Shown: piece by piece, positions 35,363-46,517 of the stretch
How positions within the stretch are numbered: the first letter of the stretch is position 1
Layout of the letters: every line of letters starts with the position of its first letter
Assembly: GCA_043753895.1 (NCBI GenBank)
Contig: JAYUWK010000160.1
Location: forward strand, 1 to 64,000
DNA from: WLMZ01 sp043753895
GTDB lineage: Bacteria; Actinomycetota; Acidimicrobiia; Acidimicrobiales; Ilumatobacteraceae
Reading direction: 5' to 3'
Length of the DNA: 64,000 bases
The notes under the pieces: generated by a model
What the model saw: only the letters and a program-made list of their open reading frames with translations
What the model was told of the DNA's origin: nothing
Database searches by the model: none
Made by a program: the position numbers and the translations under genes

Positions 35363-36229
35363 TCACTCTCCGCCCGAGATGCAGTGTGGGCCTTCAGCTT
35401 CTTGACCGGTTGTGTTCGTGCCGATCGACGGACCTGGCAGAGCCGCGCCGCCGAGCGTGTCGATGGTGACGTCGCCGGTGCCACTGACGGACACGAGGAA
35501 ACGATCCATGCCACGAGGTGCGGGGCCGGCCTTCTTCTCGCCGACTCGGTTGTACTGGCTGCCGTGGCAGGGACACTCGAACCACTGCGAGCTCTTGCAC
35601 TCGGGCACGCGGCAACCGAGGTGCGGGCATTTCTGGTACAGAGCAACGAGGCCGGCTTCCATGCCGGGCACCAGTAATGGGCTGTAGATCTTCTTCGCCT
35701 TTGGCACGGCATCGGGCGGATATGCGGTGATCCACGTGCGCGCCTCTGGAAGGTAAAAGAAACCATTGTTGAGACGGATGTTCAACAAGATGTCGTCGAG
35801 CTTGCCCGCACCGACTTTGCCACCGAATCCGCCGCCCTTGCTCGACGGCCACAGGAACGCAACGAAGCTCGCCGCCGCGAAGCCACCGAGGCCCAGGCCC
35901 ATGAGCGCAAGATAGGCACGGTTGAAGAACTTGCGCCGCGACAGCCCAATGGCATCGGGGTCGGGTGCAATCCACGGGGCGGGGCTCAGCTCGTCGGCCC
36001 TGACGACGCTGGTACCCGCACGACGCTTGGCAGCTGCGGCGTTCTCGACCTCTCGTCCAGTTGGCGCGTCGGGCAGTGAGACCTCGGTTGCCTGATCGCG
36101 GCGTCGGGTCTCGCGTGACAGTGCTCCGGCGCCACGCACGTCGGTGCGACGCGCAGCGGTGAGGAACACGACGGCCGCAAGGATCACGACAACCGCAACA
36201 ATAATTCCAATGACTGCTCCTGAGCTCAT
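35363..36229 (-). CDS. Rieske 2Fe-2S protein of a cytochrome bc/b6f-type complex
   Basis: 288 residues. An N-terminal helix is followed by a charged linker and a second hydrophobic stretch AYLALMGLGLGGFAAASFVAF. The cluster-binding motifs CPHLGC and CPCHGSQY are both complete, with two extra cysteines as in the usual disulphide. The SRRKFFNRAY wording before the second helix resembles a Tat-type signal, the normal export route for Rieske proteins. It accepts electrons from quinol at the cytochrome b site. Confidence 0.93.
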   Translation of the reverse strand: MSSGAVIGIIVAVVVILAAVVFLTAARRTDVRGAGALSRETRRRDQATEVSLPDAPTGREVENAAAAKRRAGTSVVRADELSPAPWIAPDPDAIGLSRRKFFNRAYLALMGLGLGGFAAASFVAFLWPSSKGGGFGGKVGAGKLDDILLNIRLNNGFFYLPEARTWITAYPPDAVPKAKKIYSPLLVPGMEAGLVALYQKCPHLGCRVPECKSSQWFECPCHGSQYNRVGEKKAGPAPRGMDRFLVSVSGTGDVTIDTLGGAALPGPSIGTNTTGQEAEGPHCISGGE

Positions 36230-36238
36230 GTCATGACC

Positions 36239-37024
36239 TCACAATTCGAAGAAGATGCCGTCACGCCACGGGAGCGTGAAGTTGAAACCGGGACCCCGGA
36301 AGAACGAGCCGATGATGACGAGCACCGCCCAGAACATGAGGAATATCGTCATCAGCGAGGTGGCAAACTTGCGATCCTCCGGCTTGTTCGAGGGGTTCTT
36401 GTCGACGTAGGGCGACAGGATCAGCAGGATCAGGCCGACGCCTGGAATGGTCACGCCGGCAATCATCGGATGGAACATCGTGAGCAGTTCCTGCAAACCG
36501 AGGAAGTACCACGGGGCCTTCGACGGGTTGGGCGTCTTGTTGATGTTTGCGTACTGCAGCAACGGCGCGTTCACGAAGATACTGAAGACGAACACAAACG
36601 CAGTGCACGCCAACGCGGCCACGAATTCGGCCGCGAGCAGGTGCGGCCAGGTGTGCACCTTGTCAACTGGGGCGGCTTTGACTTCTTGGATCGAGCCGCT
36701 CTTGACGACGGTGAGTAGGCGTTGCGTGTGCCCGCCAGGGCCGGCACCGACGGGGATGCCCCCACCGGCGACCGGAGCAGCGACCACGGCTGCGACCTTC
36801 TCGGCAACGGCAAGGCCACCACCACCACCGGCGACGGTGGGCTCGGTGCCGCCTTCGGTCTTGGCTTTGGCCGCGCGGCTGCGCTCGAGCAGATGCGCGG
36901 GGATACGTGGATCGGCCGCTGGAGCATCGGCGGCAGTTGCCGGCTCGGCGGGTGCGGCCTCGGCCGCGGCCTTGTCGCGAGCGGCCTGCGCCCGCTTCAG
37001 GAGGTGTTCTGGAATTTCAGTCAT
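36239..37024 (-). CDS. Cytochrome b C-terminal-type subunit (b6f subunit IV-like) with long N-terminal extension
   Basis: 261 residues. The last 150 carry three helices and NPSKAPWYFLGLQELL with the conserved P-W-Y region of the quinol site, as in PetD/subunit IV. The first about 110 residues are Ala/Pro-rich and hold two copies of a short motif, IPEHLLKRAQAAR at residues 4-16 and IPAHLLERSRAAK at 41-53. The same motif begins the cytochrome c encoded at 39088. The split of cytochrome b into two genes is like b6f complexes and Gram-positive relatives. Confidence 0.88.
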   Translation of the reverse strand: MTEIPEHLLKRAQAARDKAAAEAAPAEPATAADAPAADPRIPAHLLERSRAAKAKTEGGTEPTVAGGGGGLAVAEKVAAVVAAPVAGGGIPVGAGPGGHTQRLLTVVKSGSIQEVKAAPVDKVHTWPHLLAAEFVAALACTAFVFVFSIFVNAPLLQYANINKTPNPSKAPWYFLGLQELLTMFHPMIAGVTIPGVGLILLILSPYVDKNPSNKPEDRKFATSLMTIFLMFWAVLVIIGSFFRGPGFNFTLPWRDGIFFEL

Positions 37025-37054
37025 GAGTCATCACCCTTCGATCACAACGGCCGA

Positions 37055-37840
37055 TCACAACGGGCCCGAAATGCCACCGTCTTTACGGACCCGCCAGAAG
37101 TGGATGGCCATAAAGATGACGATGATGAACGGGAAGAACAGCACGTGCAAGACGTACCAGCGCAAGAGGGTCTCAGGGCCAATCTCGGCACCACCGAGCA
37201 AGACGAATCTGACCTGCGATCCCAACACGGGCGTGTACCCCATCATGTTGGTACCCACGGTCACTGCCCAGAGTGCGAGCTGATCCCAAGGGAGCAGGTA
37301 ACCGGTGAACGACAGCAAGAGGGTGAGCGTGAGCAGGATCATGCCAATCACCCAGTTGAACTCACGCGGGGTCTTATATGCGCCGTGATAGAAGACGCGT
37401 GCCATGTGCAGGAACACTGCGAGCACCATCAGGTGGGCGCCCCATCGGTGCATGTTGCGTACGAGCAGTCCGAACGCCACCGAGGTCTGCAGGTTGTTGA
37501 TGTCGTTCCACGCCTGGGTTGCCTCTGGGCGGTAGAAGAACATCAAGAAGATGCCCGTCACGGTGAGCAGGATGAACAGGAAAAAGCTGAGACCACCGAG
37601 GCACAGCGTGTAGCTCACCTTGACGGCGTGCCGCTTCACCTTCACGGGATGCAGGTGATACAGCACCGAGTTCATGATGACGTAACTACGGTTACGCGGG
37701 CTGTCGGTGTAGCCCTTGCGAAAGATGCTGCCGGGGCGGAAAATGCTGTTCCACACCTGACTGCCCTGCACCGAGCCGTTGACCTTGGTGACGCGATCCT
37801 TCACCGTCGGTCGTGGGTTCTCATCGAGGATCTTGGCCAT
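37055..37840 (-). CDS. Cytochrome b N-terminal subunit (b6-like)
   Basis: 261 residues with four main helices. The two histidine pairs that ligate the b haems are visible in LLVRNMHRWGAHLMVLAVFLH... and in the LRWYVLHVLFF..IHFWRVR segment. The SFTGYLLPWDQLALWA quinol-site loop is well conserved. It works with the subunit IV-like protein and the Rieske protein to oxidise menaquinol. It is located 30 bases upstream of its partner gene. Confidence 0.93.
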   Translation of the reverse strand: MAKILDENPRPTVKDRVTKVNGSVQGSQVWNSIFRPGSIFRKGYTDSPRNRSYVIMNSVLYHLHPVKVKRHAVKVSYTLCLGGLSFFLFILLTVTGIFLMFFYRPEATQAWNDINNLQTSVAFGLLVRNMHRWGAHLMVLAVFLHMARVFYHGAYKTPREFNWVIGMILLTLTLLLSFTGYLLPWDQLALWAVTVGTNMMGYTPVLGSQVRFVLLGGAEIGPETLLRWYVLHVLFFPFIIVIFMAIHFWRVRKDGGISGPL

Positions 37841-37855
37841 GATTCTTGGTCTCCT

Positions 37856-38269
37856 CTACAGCCGCAAGCCGTAGGCGTAGCCGTGGTTATTCGTACGAGT
37901 ATGGACGTCGCCGGTTGCGCCGGCGGTACCGACCTTGCCCAGGATGATGACGCCCGTTGGGCAGCGGTCGACGCAGAGCGCGCAGCGGGTGCACACGTCG
38001 TCGTCGATGATGAACAGCACGTTGTCGGCGGGGTCGTTCCCCGGCTGCTCGGTGCCGGTTGCCTCGGCGATGGCCTCGGGGGCCACCATGTGGATGCACT
38101 TCCACGGGCAGATATCGACGCAGCCCTCGCACATGATGCACTCGGTCTGGTCGATGTGGATGAACTGCTTGGGCTTCACCGCCTTCGAGAGATAGTCCGC
38201 GTCAACTTCGACGAGTTGATATTCGGTGGACCACTCCGGCATTGGAGGATTGGCGTCGGTACGTGCCAT
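37856..38269 (-). CDS. Ferredoxin-type protein with two 4Fe-4S clusters
   Basis: 137 residues. Two motifs, CIMCEGCVDICPWKC and CTRCALCVDRCPTG, each complete for a 4Fe-4S cluster, flank an insertion of about 30 residues. There is no membrane segment. Presence at the head of the cytochrome b operon is unusual for classical bc1 complexes and suggests an extra electron entry or exit on the cytoplasmic face. The link to the complex is inferred from position and from the 4- to 15-base spacings. Confidence 0.88.
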   Translation of the reverse strand: MARTDANPPMPEWSTEYQLVEVDADYLSKAVKPKQFIHIDQTECIMCEGCVDICPWKCIHMVAPEAIAEATGTEQPGNDPADNVLFIIDDDVCTRCALCVDRCPTGVIILGKVGTAGATGDVHTRTNNHGYAYGLRL

Positions 38270-38273
38270 GTCG

Positions 38274-38756
38274 TCAGGCCTTCTTCACCAGAGGACGGCC
38301 ATAGGTGCTCGTGGCCACTTCGGTGCTCGCGACTTTCTTGTTGCGTGTCTGCCACCAGTGCCACACCCAGATCTGCAGCCCGAAGAAGACGACGTGGATC
38401 AGCACGACGATGATGTCGCGCAATTCCTGATACGAGACGGTGAATGGAAAGTGGCCACCTTGGGCCTTTGCCTGGAAGATGTCGAACGGCCCGTAGAGCA
38501 GCTTCTGCTTGGTCCAATGGAGGTTCTTGTCGGCGTGCTGGACCCAGCGGTCGGGCACGATGCCATAGGCGATGAACATTGTCGCGAAGGCATACACAGA
38601 GCCGAGCATGGCCTCACCCCAGGTGAAGGGTGTGCCGATAGGACGCCGCTTGCCATATGGCACGGCAGCAAACGTGAGACCCAACGCCAGCGCAAACGAA
38701 ACAAGAAACGCTTGGTTGACGCCAGGCCATGTGGAGATGTCGATTGCGAGGAGCAA
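38274..38756 (-). CDS. Membrane protein of unknown function heading the respiratory cluster
   Basis: 160 residues if translation starts at TTG 38756; GGCGAC lies about nine bases upstream. Three hydrophobic segments: FLVSFALALGLTFAAV, SVYAFATMFIAYGIV and DIIVVLIHVVFFGLQIWVW. Histidines and tryptophans cluster near the last helix (WHWWQTRN). No cofactor motif is complete. As first gene of the 21-gene run it may be a small subunit of the bc-type complex. Start choice is uncertain. Confidence 0.65.
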   Translation of the reverse strand: MLLAIDISTWPGVNQAFLVSFALALGLTFAAVPYGKRRPIGTPFTWGEAMLGSVYAFATMFIAYGIVPDRWVQHADKNLHWTKQKLLYGPFDIFQAKAQGGHFPFTVSYQELRDIIVVLIHVVFFGLQIWVWHWWQTRNKKVASTEVATSTYGRPLVKKA

Positions 38757-39087
38757 CGTGACGTCGCCTTTCCGTGTTTGGGCGTGTTGAAATCGAACGC
38801 GAACTCGTAGTTGTGAAACTACGCACGAACTGTAGTCGCGCGCACCCTGACTACTGCCAGTTTGACGAAGAACTGGCTCGGCGTCGGGAACTGCTTGATC
38901 ACAGGTTTACCACGCGAATACCCGACCACCACATCGTTGTGCGATCGTGCACGCGTGTGACGTGTGCGACCCCCGAGAACACATGCGTGGGCAATTCACG
39001 TTTCGCGCGTACCGCGCTCTACAGTGGCGGGTCGTAGTAAACCTTTGAGTCGTACGTGTCCCGCACAGACGCTGCGAAAGGAATCCA
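38757..39087. promoter_or_regulatory. Divergent promoter region of the respiratory cluster
   Basis: A 331-base gap without a credible gene separates the minus-strand respiratory cluster from the plus-strand cytochrome c gene, so both promoters should lie here. It contains a 7-bp inverted repeat CGTAGTT-GTGA-AACTACG at 38806-38823 (50 bases upstream of the TTG start), a plausible operator, and GAAAGGAA at 39076-39083 serving as ribosome-binding site for the GTG at 39088. No consensus promoter boxes stand out. Confidence 0.5.
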
Positions 39088-39915
39088 GTGACTGAAATTC
39101 CCGAGCACCTGCTGAAGCGCTCCAAGGAGCGCCGTTCTGCTCTTGGCGATTCCGCAGGCGAAGACACCGCCGCTGCATCCACCCCTGCCACCGTCAATGC
39201 CGCAGCCGCGCCCGCTGTCGCCGCGAAGGCCGCTGCGCCCGCCAAGGCCGCGCCGGCGGCGCCACCGCCACCCAAGCCCGATCCGCCGTTCATCACGGCT
39301 GCAAAGACTCGTAAGAAGATCCCGTTCTGGGCCATGGCCACACTCAGTCTGTTGCCCATCTGGGCGTTCATGTACGTGCAGGGTCTCAAGCCGCAAGCCG
39401 TAAAAGTCACCGGCCCCATCGCCGATGGCACCGTCGTGTACTCGGGTTGCGCCTCGTGCCACGGCGCGGCCGGCGGCGGCGGTGTTGGTCGAGTCCTTTC
39501 CGGCGGCGCGGTGTTGAAGACCTTCCCGCACATCGAAGATCAGTTGAACTTGGTGTACACCGGCAGTGAGGCCTACAAGACTTCCGGCGTCGGGGCCTAC
39601 GGCGACGCCTCGCTCGGGCACCTCAGCTACAACGGCAACTACATGCCGTACAAGGGAGCCAAAGCTGGCGGTGAATTGACTGAGGCGCAGATCCTCGCCG
39701 TCGTGTGTCACGAGCGTTACGACCTCGGCGGAGCCGACAAGACGAGCACGCAGTGGGCCGCAGAGTACGCGTTGTGGTGCAGCCCCGAGTCGAAGATCTA
39801 CGCGGCGCTCAAAGGCGGCTCGGCGAACTTCGATAATCTCGACACCGCGTTCAAAGCCGACAAGGTTCTGCTGGTCGGCACCAAGCCACGCCCCGGCCTT
39901 CCAGCCGGCAAGTAA
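39088..39915 (+). CDS. Membrane-anchored monohaem cytochrome c
   Basis: 275 residues from GTG 39088 with a strong GAAAGGAA ribosome-binding site. Residues 1-75 are cytoplasmic and Ala/Pro-rich, beginning with TEIPEHLLKRSKERR. One helix at about 78-98 (IPFWAMATLSLLPIWAFMY) anchors the protein, and CASCH at about residue 123 binds haem c. Relatives sit beside bc complexes in Acidimicrobiia-like genomes. It probably shuttles electrons between the complex and terminal oxidase. The shared N-terminal motif with the subunit IV-like protein is notable. Confidence 0.85.
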   Translation: MTEIPEHLLKRSKERRSALGDSAGEDTAAASTPATVNAAAAPAVAAKAAAPAKAAPAAPPPPKPDPPFITAAKTRKKIPFWAMATLSLLPIWAFMYVQGLKPQAVKVTGPIADGTVVYSGCASCHGAAGGGGVGRVLSGGAVLKTFPHIEDQLNLVYTGSEAYKTSGVGAYGDASLGHLSYNGNYMPYKGAKAGGELTEAQILAVVCHERYDLGGADKTSTQWAAEYALWCSPESKIYAALKGGSANFDNLDTAFKADKVLLVGTKPRPGLPAGK

Positions 39916-39948
39916 CACCCATGGCCGCGTCGCTGTGACCGGGCCGAC

Positions 39949-41202
39949 ATGACTGTTTCATCGCGCTCGTGCGAGGTGCTCGTCGTCGGTGGCGGCCCTG
40001 CGGGTGCAGCAGCGGCGTACTGGTTGGCGCAGCACGATCACTCGGTGACCATCGTGGAGAAGCGCACCTACCCGCGTGACAAGACATGCGGTGACGCGCT
40101 CACGCCTCGCGCCGTCAAGGAACTTGCCGACATGGGTCTCGCCGAACCGTTGTCGGCATTCCACCGCCACGATGGCCTCCGCCTCACCGGCGCTGGACGC
40201 GAGCTGCAGATTCCTTGGCCGTCACATTCGGTCTTCCCGCAGCACGGTTACGTCGTGCGTCGAACCGAACTCGATGCACTCGTTGCGCTGAACGCCGCTG
40301 CAGCGGGGGCCACCCTCCTGCAGGGCCACGAGGCCCTGCGCCCGGTGGTGGAGCGCGGCTTCGTGCGCGGAGCCGTGGTGCAAACCGAGTCGGGCGAGCC
40401 CTACGAGTTGAAGGCCAAGTATGTGATCGTTGCCGACGGAGCGAACAGTCGGTTCGGGCGTTCGCTCGGCACGTTCCGCACACGTGGGTGGCCCTACGCC
40501 ACAGCCATTCGCACGTACTGGGAGTCGCCGCGCCACGATGAGCCGTGGATCGAATCTGCACTCGACGTCAAGGACCGCAACGGCAATCCCGTCCCGGGCT
40601 ACGGATGGGTTTTCCCCGTCGGCGACGGCACGGTGAACGTGGGCGTCGGTCTGCTCAGTACGTTTCGCGATTTCAAGAGCGTGAACACCTCGCATTTGCT
40701 CGACTCATACGCACAGCAGATCTCCGACAGCTGGGCAATTGACCCCACACGGCCCACGATGCCAGCGACCTCTGGCCGCATTCCGATGGGCGGCTCCGTT
40801 GGCCCGAAGGCCGGGCCTACATACCTCGTGGTCGGTGATGCGGCAGGCAGCGTAAACCCGTTCAACGGCGATGGCATCGACTACGCATACGAGACCGGCC
40901 GCATGGCCGCGACGGTCTTGCACGAGGCGCTTGTCTCCCACGATGCATCCGTCTTGCAGCAATACCCTCGCCTGCTCGATGACGAATACGCGCAGTACTT
41001 CAAGGTGGGTCGGCTCTTCGCAGGCATCATCGGCCGACCCGCGCTCATGCGCGAACTCACGCGTGTCGTGATGCACAACCGCACGCTGATGGAGTGGGTC
41101 GTGCGCATCACCACGAACCTGCTGCGCCCCGATGAACTCGGACCAGCGGAGTTGGCCTACAAGGCTGCTTCGCAGATCGTGCGCCTGGCCCCGAACGCCT
41201 GA
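39949..41202 (+). CDS. Geranylgeranyl-reductase-family FAD protein (menaquinone side-chain reductase-like)
   Basis: 417 residues. FAD-binding GGGPAGAAAAYWLA at the N-terminus, the RDKTCGDALTPRAV signature of the family, and the second FAD motif VGDAAGSVNPFNGDGIDYA. The family reduces isoprenoid double bonds in membrane lipids or in menaquinone (MenJ in mycobacteria). Encoded next to the respiratory cluster, with a polyprenyl synthase 1.6 kb away, a role in quinone maturation is likely. Archaeal-lipid-type activity is less likely in this organism. Confidence 0.88.
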   Translation: MTVSSRSCEVLVVGGGPAGAAAAYWLAQHDHSVTIVEKRTYPRDKTCGDALTPRAVKELADMGLAEPLSAFHRHDGLRLTGAGRELQIPWPSHSVFPQHGYVVRRTELDALVALNAAAAGATLLQGHEALRPVVERGFVRGAVVQTESGEPYELKAKYVIVADGANSRFGRSLGTFRTRGWPYATAIRTYWESPRHDEPWIESALDVKDRNGNPVPGYGWVFPVGDGTVNVGVGLLSTFRDFKSVNTSHLLDSYAQQISDSWAIDPTRPTMPATSGRIPMGGSVGPKAGPTYLVVGDAAGSVNPFNGDGIDYAYETGRMAATVLHEALVSHDASVLQQYPRLLDDEYAQYFKVGRLFAGIIGRPALMRELTRVVMHNRTLMEWVVRITTNLLRPDELGPAELAYKAASQIVRLAPNA

Positions 41203-41239
41203 CCGCAACGGCCTTTCCACGCGTGGGTATCCTTGCTCG

Positions 41240-41542
41240 ATGGTTGAGTTGCGGCCGATGCAGGTCGACGACGCCGGACGCCGACTTCGCCACGGTCCCC
41301 GCGCGGTGGCGATCCTGCTCGGCTGGCTCGATCGGCAGCGCATCACCGAAGCCCGCTGTGGTCGCCCCACCATCGACCGCTGGCGTGTGGCCGATGGCCG
41401 CTGCATCCGTCGCTCCGTCTTCGTCGGTGTCAAAGTTGGATTCGAGGCTGACCGACCGATGAGTTTCGAGCCGGTCGGCGAGCGCGACTTCGACGGAGAC
41501 AGTTGCTTGGTCATGCGCCTCGGGCGAACAGCACCCACCTGA
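41240..41542 (+). CDS. Small hypothetical protein
   Basis: 100 residues from the ATG at 41240, 37 bases after the flavoprotein gene. Rich in Arg and Asp with no membrane helix, signal or metal motif (AVAILLGWLDRQRITEARCG). Codon use in this frame is consistent with coding, but the product resembles nothing I know. It is convergent with lemA. Existence is moderately likely. Confidence 0.4.
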   Translation: MVELRPMQVDDAGRRLRHGPRAVAILLGWLDRQRITEARCGRPTIDRWRVADGRCIRRSVFVGVKVGFEADRPMSFEPVGERDFDGDSCLVMRLGRTAPT

Positions 41543-41568
41543 TCACCGCGACTCCCAAACAATGGCCT

Positions 41569-42108
41569 TCAGTCGGGTGGTTGGCCGTAGTACTCAGCTA
41601 CGTCAATGTGGTGGCGGCGCGCGATCGGCGCGCTCACAGCCGAGTCGATCAGCGTATTCAAATCGCGAACTTGGAAGTTGTAGTAGCGGCGAGCAGCGGC
41701 GAGACGATCTTCGGTGGTGACGAGCTCACGTTGCAGCGCGAGAAATGACGAACTCATGCGCAGCGTCGGTACACCTTCGGCCATCGCGAACACCTGCGGG
41801 AGCAGCGCACTCATCGTCGCATCGGCCTGTGCGATTGCCGCCTGGTCGCCGGTGGCGCGCTCACCCGAAACGCGGGAAGCGACGAGTTGCTCGATGAGCG
41901 TGCGCTCGTGCGCGGCGGAAGCCTGCACCGTGGTGACCAGTTCGGGGATGAGGTCGTGACGTCGCTGCAGCTCGGCGTCGATGGTGGCGTAGGCCGTGAT
42001 CACCTGATTGGCAGCTGAACGAAGTCGGTTGAACAACAGCGCGTAGGTGAGCGCGGCAAGTACCACGGCACCCGTGGCCAGTGCCACGAACGAGCCTGCT
42101 CCCGTCAT
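41569..42108 (-). CDS. LemA family protein
   Basis: 179 residues. One N-terminal helix (GAVVLAALTYALLFNRL), then the LemA coiled region with RRHDLIPELVTTVQASAAHE, LQRELVTTEDRLAAARRYYN and FQVRDLNTLID. LemA proteins have a short outside N-terminus and a cytoplasmic or exposed helical bundle of unknown role. It overlaps the upstream membrane-protein gene by four bases. Confidence 0.9.
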   Translation of the reverse strand: MTGAGSFVALATGAVVLAALTYALLFNRLRSAANQVITAYATIDAELQRRHDLIPELVTTVQASAAHERTLIEQLVASRVSGERATGDQAAIAQADATMSALLPQVFAMAEGVPTLRMSSSFLALQRELVTTEDRLAAARRYYNFQVRDLNTLIDSAVSAPIARRHHIDVAEYYGQPPD

Positions 42109-42773
42109 GGTTGCGCCGGGTAGAGCGATTGGAGCACCGTGGGCATGCGCGCAACGACCAACTCGGCGTAGGCCAGCAGATTGGGCAGCACCTCCGGCGA
42201 GCGCTTGTGATCAACCGCCAGCATCCACGAGCCGCGCAGGTACAGGTCGAGGTTGCAGGGCACCTCGAGCAACCACCCCATCATTGAAGGATCCATCAGA
42301 GCTGTCGCGAATCGTTCGTCACCGCTGTTGACGCGATAGCGGTCGTTGAACGTGGGGCTCTCGAACTCGATGTCGCGCAGGCCCACGATGTTGAGCAGGT
42401 GCCCGCCAAATCCCTCGGGATGAATTCGGGTGGCAGGCGCCGTGCAGGCGAGCCCAACCAGGACACATGTGTTGGTGTGGGCCTGGCTGTTCTTGCCGGA
42501 GCCGGTGACATAGCGATACTGGAACACACGGTTCTGGTGGCCGGTGGTGCGCCACATCATGAAGCTCGCCCGCTGACTGTGGCCCCTGTCGAACAGTTCG
42601 AAGCCGAGCGCCGTTACGTTCGACGGATCGCCCGGATCGAAGTCGAGGCCATGTGCGGCGGCGATCGCGCGGTACTGCTCGATGCGTCGCTTGTTCGCAG
42701 CGTTGGCCCCCACAGCAGCGAGTACCGCGGCAGCGATGGCCAGCGTGATGTAGAAGATGGGAGCCGCTGCCAC
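42105..42773 (-). CDS. LemA-partner membrane protein of unknown function
   Basis: 222 residues from GTG 42773. One N-terminal helix (FYITLAIAAAVLAAVGANAA) and a soluble domain starting RRIEQYRAIAAAHGLDF, a wording seen in DUF3137-like proteins encoded beside LemA. Contains RVNSGDERFATALMDPSMM, also typical of that group. Coupled to lemA through an ATGA-type overlap. Function unknown. Confidence 0.75.
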   Translation of the reverse strand: MAAAPIFYITLAIAAAVLAAVGANAANKRRIEQYRAIAAAHGLDFDPGDPSNVTALGFELFDRGHSQRASFMMWRTTGHQNRVFQYRYVTGSGKNSQAHTNTCVLVGLACTAPATRIHPEGFGGHLLNIVGLRDIEFESPTFNDRYRVNSGDERFATALMDPSMMGWLLEVPCNLDLYLRGSWMLAVDHKRSPEVLPNLLAYAELVVARMPTVLQSLYPAQP

Positions 42774-42791
42774 GGGGCAGAGAGTAGCTGG

Positions 42792-43766
42792 CTACATCAA
42801 CGAGTCGAGGAGGGCCTGCGGCGCCGCGCGCAATGCCTCGGTGGCGGTGCTCGAAGGCAACGAGGCGCAGGCATCGACGGCCTCGGCAACGTAGGTCGCC
42901 GCGGCCGCGAGAGCCTGCTGCACACCCGCACCCGCACGCACGATGGACAGCGCCTTGTCGCACACCACAGCATCGAGGGGCGAGCCCAGCAGGTCGCGCA
43001 ATTCATCAGCGGGAACGCCAGGCGCGGCCAGGGTGCGCAACACGGGAAGGGTGTACACGCCCTCGACCATGTCGTGGCCGGCGGGCTTACCCAACTGCTC
43101 GTCGGTAGCAGTGATGTCGAGCACGTCATCGACGAGCTGGAACACCATGCCGTAGGCAAGGCCATAACGCGTGAGCGCGTCGATGACATCGCGGTCGAGG
43201 CCGGCAACGATGCCGCCGATACGCGCCGCCGTGGCGAACAGCGAGGCGGTCTTGCCCTCGATCGAGGAGAAGTACGACGACTCGGGACGGGTGACATCGT
43301 AGGTGTGGCGCAGTTGTTCGATCTCGCCCTCACACAGCCGGGCAATGGTGTGACCGAGCAGGCCGGCCACTTCGGCGCCGAGCGAAGCGGCGATTTCCGA
43401 CGCCCGGGCGAGCAGGAAGTCGCCGGCGAGAATGGCCTGTAGGTTGCCCCACTTCGCGTTCACCGTCTCGACACCGCGCCGCGTTTCGGACTCGTCGATG
43501 ACATCGTCGTGATACAGCGAACCGGTCTGTACGAGTTCACAGGCGATACCGCCCTGCACCGCGTCTTGCAACGACGGGCCACCATTCACCTGTGCCGCAA
43601 CGAGAGTGAGCACCGGCCGCAGCCGTTTGCCGCCGGCCACGATGAGGTGACGCGCGAGCTCGTTGAGATAGGCGTCTTTGGTCTGCACAGCAGCGATGAG
43701 TGCATCCTCAATTCGCTGGCGGTCGCCGGTCATGCCCGGGAGCGAAAACAAAGGCGTGCTGGCCAC
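42792..43766 (-). CDS. Polyprenyl diphosphate synthase (heptaprenyl/nonaprenyl-type)
   Basis: 324 residues from GTG 43766. The trans-prenyltransferase motifs are intact: GGKRLRPVL, first Asp-rich motif HDDVIDES followed by RRG, and second motif FQLVDDVLD. The family condenses isopentenyl units into long chains for menaquinone or lipid carriers. The chain length cannot be read reliably; residues before the first motif include bulky TGSLY. It lies near genes for quinone-linked respiration. Confidence 0.93.
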   Translation of the reverse strand: MASTPLFSLPGMTGDRQRIEDALIAAVQTKDAYLNELARHLIVAGGKRLRPVLTLVAAQVNGGPSLQDAVQGGIACELVQTGSLYHDDVIDESETRRGVETVNAKWGNLQAILAGDFLLARASEIAASLGAEVAGLLGHTIARLCEGEIEQLRHTYDVTRPESSYFSSIEGKTASLFATAARIGGIVAGLDRDVIDALTRYGLAYGMVFQLVDDVLDITATDEQLGKPAGHDMVEGVYTLPVLRTLAAPGVPADELRDLLGSPLDAVVCDKALSIVRAGAGVQQALAAAATYVAEAVDACASLPSSTATEALRAAPQALLDSLM

Positions 43767-43932
43767 ACGCCAAGGCTAGGCCACGTTGGCGAAAAGAGGC
43801 GAACAGTGAGGTGGATCAGACCCGTGAGCGACCGGTCATACGACACGCCAGATAGTGCGCCCCCAACACAACACTGTGGCACCCCACCGATACACTCAGA
43901 TCCAATTATCCACCGTCTCTGAAAGGGCGGGC

Positions 43933-46494
<2,562 letters not shown>

Positions 46495-46517
46495 GTCGCC
46501 GCCGAGGCATTGACGTC

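Noticed and set aside
36722..38413. 563-residue open frame on the plus strand
   Set aside because: Antisense to the cytochrome b and ferredoxin genes.
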